Below, piece by piece: positions 52,655 through 59,268 of a stretch of DNA of 64,000 nucleotides. Source of the DNA: Phycisphaerae bacterium (GTDB lineage: Bacteria > Planctomycetota > Phycisphaerae > UBA1845 > Fen-1342). The stretch's first letter is position 1, and each line of letters opens with the position of its first letter. The stretch is from assembly GCA_030428945.1 (NCBI GenBank), contig JAUIEC010000003.1:310001-374000 (forward strand), in the 5' to 3' direction. A model generated the notes under the pieces. That model did not search any database. It was given only the letters and a program-made list of their open reading frames with translations, and was not told the origin of the DNA. The translations under genes and the position numbers were made by a program.

Positions 52655-52891
52655 CATCCGCACTTTCTCGCGCAACGCCACGGCCCCGGCACCCGGCGCA
52701 GCCGGGCCGCCCGGCCGTTCCATCGGCCGCGGCGATTCCGTCGGCCGGAGCGGAGTCGCCGCCCGACCCGATATGCGCACAACTGGAACCTGTGGTGTGG
52801 GAGCGGTCCTTTTCGGTCGAGAAGGAGGAGGCGGACAGGCAGCGGGGGCTGGTTGCGCATAACCGGCGAACGAGCCCCGTCTGCCTGTTCC
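52655..52891 (+). ncRNA. Candidate sigma-54-dependent small RNA
   Basis: If P2 is active, a transcript of about 240 bases would run to the strong hairpin at 52833-52891. No ribosome site/ORF of convincing quality is present. Entirely an inference from the promoter and hairpin. Confidence 0.3.
52833..52891. terminator. Large hairpin between sRNA candidate and HB1 gene
   Basis: GGACAGGCAGCGGGGGCT pairs with AGCCCCGTCTGCCTGTTCC, with an inner GGTT/AACC hairpin. It lies 8 bases past the HB1 gene stop on minus, followed there by a pyrimidine run (CCTCCTCCTTCTC). Confidence 0.6.
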
Positions 52892-52898
52892 GGGTCCG

Positions 52899-53369
52899 CT
52901 AGCGGAGGGCGTACTTGCCGCGGGAGACCTTCTTGACGTTGCTCATCTGGGACAGCGCGATGCCGACACTCGTGCCGAGTGTCTTGTTGCGCGTCTTGAA
53001 TCCCGACTTGAGCACGTTGGCCGTGATGTCCTTGACGCTCATCACGTCGCCGGCACCCAGCACCTTCTCGATGTAGGCTTTCAGCGAGCCGGCCCGGGCC
53101 TGTCCGCCGGACGCCTTCCGCGCGGACCGTCCGCCCGGCTTCTGGCCCAGTTCGGCCAGCGCGCGGTCGATCGCCTCGATCTTGTCGTCCAGGTCCCTGC
53201 GCTCGGCGGTCAACTGCGTGCGGTAGCTCTGCATTTCACGCACCAGGGTCAGCGGCTGCAGGGCGCTCGCCGTGGTGGAGGGTGAGGACGACAGCGCCCG
53301 CCGTGTTGCCTTCCGCTTGGTGGTTGCGCGCGCCTTGGCACGCTTGGTTGCTGCTCTTTTCTTCCCCAT
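52899..53369 (-). CDS. Histone-H1-like protein with HB1/ASXL winged-helix domain
   Basis: The product is 156 residues from the ATG at 53369 (AGGAG 9 bases upstream). Residues 1-30 are Lys/Arg/Ala-rich (KKRAATKRAKARATTKRKAT), like an H1 tail. Residues 40-80 form a coiled coil (MQSYRTQLTAERRDLDDKIEAIDRALAELG). Residues 95-156 match the HB1/ASXL/restriction-endonuclease HTH (HARE-HTH) domain: SLKAYIEKVLGAGDVMSVKDI and ISLSQMSN-like VGIALSQMSNVKKVSRGKYAL. It is probably a nucleoid or DNA-binding regulator. The upstream stretch 53370-53460 is clearly AT-richer than its surroundings and has TTGCAAC/ATGCAAC repeats, so it is the promoter. Confidence 0.85.
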   Translation of the reverse strand: MGKKRAATKRAKARATTKRKATRRALSSSPSTTASALQPLTLVREMQSYRTQLTAERRDLDDKIEAIDRALAELGQKPGGRSARKASGGQARAGSLKAYIEKVLGAGDVMSVKDITANVLKSGFKTRNKTLGTSVGIALSQMSNVKKVSRGKYALR

Positions 53370-53509
53370 AATCAAGCACTCCTGAGAATAAAGTAAGACT
53401 CTTCGTACCCGTGAACACTTCATACCCTAGTTGCATGTCGATAATGTTGCAATTGGCAAAGGGTGCGGATGGCGCGGGCCCCGCCACGACCCGCGCCCGG
53501 CCGCTTGGT

Positions 53510-53538
53510 TTGCAGTTTCCCGCCCGGATCGTCAGAAT
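53510..53538 (+). promoter_or_regulatory. Possible proS promoter
   Basis: TTGCAG (53510-53515) and CAGAAT (53533-53538) are 17 bases apart, 27 bases before the proS ATG. Confidence 0.4.
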
Positions 53539-53565
53539 GCCGTGCCCAGAACGGAGGTAACGGCG

Positions 53566-55320
53566 ATGCTGTGGACGGATTTCTTCATTCCGACGACCAA
53601 GGAGACCCCCAAGGACGCGACCGCGGCTTCGCACGTCCTGATGGTGCGGGCCGGCATGATTCGCCAACTGGCGGCCGGGATCTACAGTTATCTGCCGCTT
53701 GGATACCGCACGCTGCGGAAGGTCGAGACGATCGTCCGCGAGGAGATGAACGCCGCCGGGGCGATTGAGCTGCATCTGCCGGTCCTGCACCCGATCAGCA
53801 TCTGGGAGGAGACCGGCCGGGTAGCCGCGATGGGGGACGTGCTGCTTCGCCTGGCCGGCCCGGACGGGGACTGGCGCTCGCAGACGGTCCTGGGCCCGAC
53901 CCACGAGGAGGTCATCACCGACATCGCCCGGGCCTACCTGAAGAGCTACAAGCAGCTCCCGACGAACCTATACCAGATCCAACACAAATTCCGCGGCGAG
54001 GCCCGGCCGAAGAGCGGCGTTCTGCGGACGCGTGAGTTCCTGATGAAGGACGCCTACTCCTTCGACGTCGATCTCGACGGGCTCGACCGCAGCTACCAGA
54101 AGATGTACGACGCCTACTGCCGGATCTACAGCCGCTGCGGACTGCCCTACGCGGCCGTCGAGGCCGACAGCGGCGCGATCGGCGGAGACGCCTCGCACGA
54201 GTTCATGGTGCTGACGGACGCCGGCGAGGACTTCGTCGCGCTCAGCGAAGACGGCAGCTACGCCGCCAACGTCGAACGGGCCACCTGCCGGGCCGCCGAA
54301 GCCGAGAGCGACCCGCCCGCGGACCTGGCCGAGGTGCACACGCCCGGCGCCGGCAAGATCGACGAGGTCTGCCGGCTGCTGAAGGTCACGCCCGACCGCA
54401 TGATCAAGACCCTGATCTATGTCGCCCCGGCCACGGCCGATGCGCCCGCGACGACCGTCGTCGCGCTGGTCCGCGGCGATCACGAGGTCAACGAGATCAA
54501 GCTCGACAAGGCCGCGGGGCGTTCGCTGGAACTCGCCCCGCCGAAGGTGATCGAGGAGCTGACCGGCGCGGCCGTCGGCTACGCCGGACCGCAGGGCCGC
54601 GACTACGGCGCGGTCCGCCTGATCGTCGACCGCGACGTGACCGCGCTGCGGAACGCCTGCAGCGGCGCGAACCGGACGGATTACCACGTCACGAACGTCA
54701 ATCCCGGCCGCGACTTCCCGGTCAGCGGAGACGGCGTCACCGTGGCCGACATCCGCAACGTGCGGGACGGTGACCTGGCCGAGAACGGCAGCCCGATCCG
54801 CCTGCGCAAGGCGATCGAGGTCGGGCACGTCTTCAAGCTGGGCACCAAGTACAGCGAGGCGCTCGGCGCGAGTTACCTGGATGCCAACGGCAAGGCCCGC
54901 CCGCTGATGATGGGCTGCTACGGCATCGGTCTGAATCGAATCGTGGCGGCCGCGATCGAGGCCCACCATGACGACAACGGCATCTGCTGGCCGGTGACGA
55001 TCGCGCCGTTCGAGGTGCTGGTGGTTGCGCTCGATCCGCGTGATGCCGAGGTCATGCAGGTTGCCACGACGCTGCACGACCAGTTGGCCGCGGCGGGCAT
55101 TGATGTGCTCTTTGACGATCGCAACGAACGGGCCGGTTCCAAGTTCAAGGACGCCGACCTGATCGGCGTGCCGCTGCGCCTGATCGTGGGCAAACGCGGC
55201 CTGAAAGACGGCAACGTCGAAGTCAGCGTGCGGCGCGAAGAGGACAAGCGGTTGATGCCGGCGGCCGAAGCGCTCCGCTTCGCCGTGGACTTCGTGGGGC
55301 AGGCGAGCGCGGGCGGCTGA
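53566..55320 (+). CDS. proS: Prolyl-tRNA synthetase, bacterial type
   Basis: The product is 584 residues, close to the 570 of E. coli. GGAGGT lies 7 bases before ATG 53566. Class II motif 1 lies near the start (MVRAGMIRQLAAGIYSYLPLG), motif 2 includes FRGEARPKSGVLRTREFLMKD, and motif 3 is in MMGCYGIGLNRIVAAAIE. Residues 230-400 are the bacterial-type insertion (editing, YbaK-like) domain, TPDRMIKTLIYVAP and VVALVRGDHEVNEIKLDKA. The anticodon-binding domain closes the protein (LVVALDPRDAEVMQVATTLH). It charges tRNA-Pro in the cytoplasm and clears mischarged Ala. It is essential and stands in a single-gene unit divergent from the HB1 gene. Confidence 0.98.
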   Translation: MLWTDFFIPTTKETPKDATAASHVLMVRAGMIRQLAAGIYSYLPLGYRTLRKVETIVREEMNAAGAIELHLPVLHPISIWEETGRVAAMGDVLLRLAGPDGDWRSQTVLGPTHEEVITDIARAYLKSYKQLPTNLYQIQHKFRGEARPKSGVLRTREFLMKDAYSFDVDLDGLDRSYQKMYDAYCRIYSRCGLPYAAVEADSGAIGGDASHEFMVLTDAGEDFVALSEDGSYAANVERATCRAAEAESDPPADLAEVHTPGAGKIDEVCRLLKVTPDRMIKTLIYVAPATADAPATTVVALVRGDHEVNEIKLDKAAGRSLELAPPKVIEELTGAAVGYAGPQGRDYGAVRLIVDRDVTALRNACSGANRTDYHVTNVNPGRDFPVSGDGVTVADIRNVRDGDLAENGSPIRLRKAIEVGHVFKLGTKYSEALGASYLDANGKARPLMMGCYGIGLNRIVAAAIEAHHDDNGICWPVTIAPFEVLVVALDPRDAEVMQVATTLHDQLAAAGIDVLFDDRNERAGSKFKDADLIGVPLRLIVGKRGLKDGNVEVSVRREEDKRLMPAAEALRFAVDFVGQASAGG

Positions 55321-55344
55321 CCCGGCGGGCAGCGCGGTGCGGAC

Positions 55345-55527
55345 TCAGCCCGGGCGGACGTTCTCGTGCAGGTCGGGCTGCTGATCGTCCAGCACGGCGT
55401 GGTAGTGGCAGCCGCAGTATCGGCAGACCCAGGTCCGTCCCTCTCGCGGTGCGCCGGGTCGCAACAGGGGCAGGGGCAGTCCGCACTCGACACAGACCGC
55501 GATGCGCTGTGTGTCCGATTCTTCCAT
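55345..55527 (-). CDS. Tiny zinc-ribbon protein
   Basis: The product is 60 residues from ATG 55527 (MEESDTQRIAVCVECG), with GGGAG 10 bases before. Four Cys are arranged as CVECG and, 20 residues on, CRYCGCHYH, a two-knuckle zinc ribbon. Such small proteins may bind RNA, DNA or another protein; none can be named. It lies convergent with proS after 24 bases. Confidence 0.65.
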   Translation of the reverse strand: MEESDTQRIAVCVECGLPLPLLRPGAPREGRTWVCRYCGCHYHAVLDDQQPDLHENVRPG

Positions 55528-55717
55528 AATGTTTCGCTCCCACAGAAGAGGGAGAAAAAGTGTCCATGGAGGACGGCGGGGCCGCAATTAGGAAAAACCC
55601 TAGACGTGCGCTCCGAGGTTGTTGGTTTGGAACAGTTGCCGGGCGGAGGGGCGGGGCTGCCCCGCAACGGGCGGGCCCCGCTACGACCTCCGGAAGCGGG
55701 GGGCGACCGGGGGCGAA

Positions 55718-57316
55718 TCAACTGCTTCGCAGCGCCACCCTCTGCTCGCGATAGTACTGTCGAACCGTCGCCCACAGGGCGCGCAGGCCGCTGACGCGGT
55801 GCCCCGCCCGCCGGTTGGCCGCCCCGATCGCGAACAGCAGGCGCCACTGCCCGGCCAGGATGCCGTAGGCCTGCCAAAGTCGCAGGGCCGGATCATAGAG
55901 GTTCGTCGATTCCGACAGCGCGCCGTTCAACTCGACGATCCGCAGGTCGGTGCCCGCGGTGAAGGACGCGCGATCGCTGTAGCGGACATCGAAGCGCCCG
56001 AAGTAGAAACCCGGCACGGCCCGGGCAATCTCGTCGATCCGGGCCGCCAGGGCCGGCGTGATCATCCCGCCGCCGTCCCGGAACATGGTCCCCTGGCAGT
56101 GATTGCCGGCCCGCGCCAGCGGCAGCGACTCGCCCGCGGCCAGCACGCGTCCGGTCTCTTCGCGGTGCCGCTGGAGGAACACGCGAGCCTGCATCCGGTA
56201 GCGCGGGTGCCGCCAGATCAGTTCCTCCAGCGTATGGACGCCGTCGCCCACCAGGACCGGAAAGACCTTGTCGGTGATCGAGTAGATCCGCCCCTGCGAC
56301 CAGTCCGGGAAGCGATAGTAGAACACGCCGGCTTCCTCCGGACCCGGATCGTGCACCTGCGCGAGCACGGGGACCCGCACGGCGGCCAGGTACTCTTCGG
56401 CCGCCACGCGGTCCGGGATCAGGCGCACGCCGGCGCCGCGCTCACCCGCGTCCGGCTTCAGCACGAGCGGGTACGACCAGGCCGCGTCCGTCAGCAGCGC
56501 GTCGAGCAGCGCGAGACGCTCCGGCAGCGGGGCCGGCGGCAGCAGTCGGCTCGGCACCGTCCACGCGGCTGGCAGCGTCGCCAGGATCGCCGACTTCGAT
56601 TCGCCTACCAGGCCGCTGTGCGGCATACCAGGGTTGGCGACCGTGATGCTGCGCCACCCGTACCGCACCGCCAGCAGCGCGATCCACGGCACCAGCGGCA
56701 GGTAGAACAGCCACATCGGCCAGAACTCCCAGCGCCACAGCAGCGACACCCGCGCGAACAGTCGCGCCTGCCCGATCGGTGTCGCCAGCAGCAGCAAGCC
56801 ACGCAACAGCAGCCAGAGCAGCGCCGCCGCCAGCGGAATCGCGATCCAGGCCGAATCAAAGAACCGCTCGAGCAGATCCACCAGCGGCTTGCCGAGCCAC
56901 CAGACGCCGCCGATCAGCACCGGCGTCCACACCAGCCCCGCCAGAGCAGCGAACAGCAGGAACCGCACGGCGCTGCGACCGAGAATCCCGGCCGCGACGT
57001 AGATCGGGAAGCGGGCCCCCGGCACGAAGCGGGCGAGGAAGACCGCCGCCCAGCCGCGGCGATCGAACCAGTGGCCCAGGCGTTCGACGCCGCGGGCCGG
57101 CAGCAGGCGCTGTGTCCACGCCTGCCGCAGCAGGGGCGGACCGACGAAGCGTCCCAGCAGCCAGAGCCCGAAGTCCCCCAGCAGGATGCCGACGTAGCAG
57201 CCGGTCAGGCCGATCGCCCATGACAGTTGCCCTTCTCGAATCGCGAGCCCGACCGCGATGCAGGTCAGGTCCTCGCTGAGCAGCGTGCCCAGCACGATCG
57301 ACAGCAGCATGCTCAT
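55718..57316 (-). CDS. VTT/DedA-like membrane domain fused to an ATP-grasp-like region
   Basis: The product is 532 residues. Start ATG 57316 overlaps the upstream stop as ATGA, with GAGGAA upstream. Residues 1-180 match the VTT (DedA/SNARE-associated) family: LGTLLSEDLTCIAVGLAI, GCYVGILLGDFGLWLLGRFVG, GWAAVFLARFVPGARFPIYVAAG and FLLFAALAGLVWTP. Extra membrane segments follow to about 280. Residues 290-500 look like an ATP-grasp ligase: SYPLVLKPDAGERGAGVRL (nucleotide loop), VHDPGPEEAGVFYYRFP, GNHCQGTMFRDGG and FYFGRFDVRYSD, with VELNGALSESTNLYD as the metal-binding end. VTT proteins move or scramble lipids; ATP-grasp proteins ligate. The fusion suggests an envelope-lipid modification, which is inference. 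Confidence 0.82.
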   Translation of the reverse strand: MSMLLSIVLGTLLSEDLTCIAVGLAIREGQLSWAIGLTGCYVGILLGDFGLWLLGRFVGPPLLRQAWTQRLLPARGVERLGHWFDRRGWAAVFLARFVPGARFPIYVAAGILGRSAVRFLLFAALAGLVWTPVLIGGVWWLGKPLVDLLERFFDSAWIAIPLAAALLWLLLRGLLLLATPIGQARLFARVSLLWRWEFWPMWLFYLPLVPWIALLAVRYGWRSITVANPGMPHSGLVGESKSAILATLPAAWTVPSRLLPPAPLPERLALLDALLTDAAWSYPLVLKPDAGERGAGVRLIPDRVAAEEYLAAVRVPVLAQVHDPGPEEAGVFYYRFPDWSQGRIYSITDKVFPVLVGDGVHTLEELIWRHPRYRMQARVFLQRHREETGRVLAAGESLPLARAGNHCQGTMFRDGGGMITPALAARIDEIARAVPGFYFGRFDVRYSDRASFTAGTDLRIVELNGALSESTNLYDPALRLWQAYGILAGQWRLLFAIGAANRRAGHRVSGLRALWATVRQYYREQRVALRSS

Positions 57317-58080
57317 CGCCCGGCGTTCCTCGCCAGCGATACTTCGTGCCAGTCGCCCGGCTGATCCGGCGGAACCGGCAGGTAACGCAGCGTGACGCGC
57401 TCCCCGGTAACCGCCACGATCGTGCAACTGACCGTGCGGGCGTCCGGCCGCCACATGCAGACGCTCAGGTGTCGCGCGTCCGGCCAACTGTGACGATGAA
57501 ACGCATCCTGGGCGGCCGGATGCGCGGCGGGGTCGAGCCCGGCCACTTGTCTGGCGAACAGTGTTTCACGCGGTTCGGCCACGCGTTCGTCGCCAAGTCC
57601 GGACGAAGCGAACACGATCGGCTCGCTGCTCTGCGTGCAGGTGCGGTGCAGCGTGCGGCCGTCGCTGACCGCCAGGCCGCGCTGTCGGCCGTCGAGCATG
57701 ACCAGTCGGAAGGGGGCCGTGTCGCCCGGCTGAAACAGGTCGAGCGCTGCCAGGGCGGCGGCGGCCGAGTCGCAGCCGAGCAGCAGGGGGATGATCGCTC
57801 CGCGACTGTGCCAGCCGGGTTGCGGGGCGGGTGCCCGATCGGGTGGCAGGTTGTGGTTCAGCAGGGTAAGCGTCAGTCCGGCGTCGTTGGCCGCGATCCA
57901 GGTTCCGCCGCCGCTGGGGTCGCGTGGCAGGATCGCCTGGCGCCGGCCGAAGCGTTCGATGGTCGGAGGTTCCGCCGGAGGTCGGGCCGGCGACTCGTCG
58001 CGGTTGCAGGCCATCCGGTAGGGCAGGAAGTCGGCCGCGGCGGAGTCGGCCGGCAGCGCTACGATGCTGACCGTGCACAT
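57313..58080 (-). CDS. NRDE/TANGO2-family protein
   Basis: The product is 255 residues starting MCTVSIVAL, the usual NRDE start with Cys2, and CNRDESPARP near residue 25 is the family motif. GGGTWIAAND and LLNHNLPP are also conserved. TANGO2-type proteins are linked to heme, lipid and Golgi matters in eukaryotes; the bacterial role is unknown. The stop overlaps the VTT gene start (ATGA), and its own start lies inside the end of the DinB gene (22-base overlap), so the three genes are one coupled operon. Confidence 0.88.
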   Translation of the reverse strand: MCTVSIVALPADSAAADFLPYRMACNRDESPARPPAEPPTIERFGRRQAILPRDPSGGGTWIAANDAGLTLTLLNHNLPPDRAPAPQPGWHSRGAIIPLLLGCDSAAAALAALDLFQPGDTAPFRLVMLDGRQRGLAVSDGRTLHRTCTQSSEPIVFASSGLGDERVAEPRETLFARQVAGLDPAAHPAAQDAFHRHSWPDARHLSVCMWRPDARTVSCTIVAVTGERVTLRYLPVPPDQPGDWHEVSLARNAGR

Positions 58081-58604
58081 GGGGTCCGCTGGAAGTGCTG
58101 CACCGTTGCCGGGGCGTAGCCGAAGTCATCCGGCACGCGGCCGCCGTGCCGTTTGAGCAGGTCGGCGATCATTGCCTGGTGGTGAATCGTGTGGCTGACG
58201 ACGAAGGCCAGTTCGCGCCCGATCGTCGAGGTGCTGCAAAGCGGATCGGCGTCAGGCTGCACGAGCGTGCGGACCTGGATCGCATCGGCCAGGCGGCGGT
58301 CGAGGTCGGCCTTTCGCACGTCGGCGATCAGTTGCTCGGTTTCGCTGCGGGCCACGGCCGGTTCGTGTTCGACCCGCGTTCCACGTTCGCGTGCGTCATA
58401 ATCGATTTCGTCCCCTTCGGCCCGGGCCCGCAGCAGGGCGCGGACGTGATCGAGGACGTGACGGACATGCCCGCCGATGCTGCCGGTGCCGCGCTCGTTC
58501 CCGGGACGCGTGTATTCCGCGACCGGAACGTCGGCGAGCAGACGCAGGGTCTGGTCCAGCAGCGCGCACAGCGCGACCGTCGGTGCCGCGGGTCCGGTGG
58601 GCAT
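58059..58604 (-). CDS. DinB-family protein
   Basis: The product is 181 residues. AAGGAGGTG lies 7-8 bases before the ATG at 58604 (MPTGPAAPTVALCALLD). The four-helix DinB fold is suggested by HVRHVLDHVRALL near residue 46-58 and SHTIHHQAMIADLLKRHG near 145-162, which hold the metal-binding His (HVLDH, HTIHH). DinB/YfiT-like proteins bind a divalent metal and may be thiol-dependent transferases. It is the first gene of the DinB-NRDE-VTT operon, divergent from blaI-like 58831. Confidence 0.85.
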   Translation of the reverse strand: MPTGPAAPTVALCALLDQTLRLLADVPVAEYTRPGNERGTGSIGGHVRHVLDHVRALLRARAEGDEIDYDARERGTRVEHEPAVARSETEQLIADVRKADLDRRLADAIQVRTLVQPDADPLCSTSTIGRELAFVVSHTIHHQAMIADLLKRHGGRVPDDFGYAPATVQHFQRTPCARSAS

Positions 58605-58730
58605 GACAGACACCTCCTTGCAACAGGGATCCAGATCGAATCTTGAGCGAAACGGCAGGACTTCGCCAGTCCGCCCCGCCGCGCGCGTCAGGCCGCCGGA
58701 GGGATTCCGGGAGGCAAAAGCAGTTTTTCC

Positions 58731-58760
58731 TTGACGCTCCTCCGACCCCTGTAGTAGAGT
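58731..58760 (+). promoter_or_regulatory. Promoter of the BlaI-like repressor gene
   Basis: TTGACG (58731-58736) and TAGAGT (58755-58760) are 18 bases apart. The first operator (58740-58757) overlaps the -10 box. Confidence 0.6.
58740..58757 (+). promoter_or_regulatory. BlaI-type operator 1
   Basis: CTCCGACCCCTGTAGTAG: half-sites TCCGAC and GTAGTAGA in the same spacing as operator 2, with a different 4-base centre. Confidence 0.6.
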
Positions 58761-58762
58761 TC

Positions 58763-58780
58763 CTCCGACGATCGTAGGAG
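58763..58780 (+). promoter_or_regulatory. BlaI-type operator 2
   Basis: CTCCGACGATCGTAGGAG is a palindrome apart from one base pair (G against A). It lies exactly 23 bases after operator 1. Confidence 0.7.
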
Positions 58781-58830
58781 ATCGGCCGCCGGGCCGGTCC
58801 GGATCGCCGGGTTTTTTCAGGAATGTTTGC

Positions 58831-59217
58831 ATGGCCGGACCCGAATACGACCTGGGACCCGCCGAACTGGAGGTGCTCAAGGTTCTCTGGGAGGAGGGCC
58901 CGGGCCCGGTTCGAACCGTGATGAACGCCCTGCACCAGCGCGGCCGGAAGGTCGCCTACACGACGGTGCAGACGATGCTGACGCGGCTCGAGCAGAAGCA
59001 GTTCGTGCGGAGTGACAAGCGTGGGCTGGCGTACGTGTACAAGCCGGCGATCAGTCGCGAGAAGATCAGTCGTTCGCGGCTGAGGACTCTGCTGGAACAG
59101 CTTTACGACGGAGCGGCGGGTCCGCTCGTGCTGCAACTGGTCAAGACCGAGCGCCTGGCGCCGGACGAGATCGCGCAGTTGCAGCAACTGATCGACAAAC
59201 TCGACGCGGATTCCTGA
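58831..59217 (+). CDS. BlaI/MecI/CopY-family repressor
   Basis: The product is 128 residues. The winged-helix N-terminal domain is LGPAELEVLKVLWEEGPGPVRTVM (helix 1-2) and VAYTTVQTMLTRLEQKQFV (recognition helix), with the wing KRGLAYVYKP. The C-terminal helices (LVKTERLAPDEIAQLQQLI) dimerise. BlaI-type proteins repress their own operon until cleaved by a partner M56 sensor peptidase, and such a peptidase gene follows 51 bases downstream. AGGA lies 9 bases before the ATG. The two operators upstream support autoregulation. Confidence 0.95.
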   Translation: MAGPEYDLGPAELEVLKVLWEEGPGPVRTVMNALHQRGRKVAYTTVQTMLTRLEQKQFVRSDKRGLAYVYKPAISREKISRSRLRTLLEQLYDGAAGPLVLQLVKTERLAPDEIAQLQQLIDKLDADS

Positions 59218-59268
59218 CCGAACACCCACGCGGGCAACGTCCCCCCTTGATGGTACGGAGGACCGGGG

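Larger units (their letters stand above)
52295..52898. other. 604-base intergenic region with tandem sigma-54 promoters
   Basis: No convincing protein gene lies here: open frames on both strands are compositional. The region holds two perfect sigma-54-type promoter matches on plus, and a strong hairpin near the HB1 gene's stop. These are listed separately. Confidence 0.6.

Noticed and set aside
52400..52936. Open frame on plus through the sigma-54 region
   Set aside because: Arg/Pro-rich translation without a ribosome site, and it runs into the antisense of the HB1 gene.
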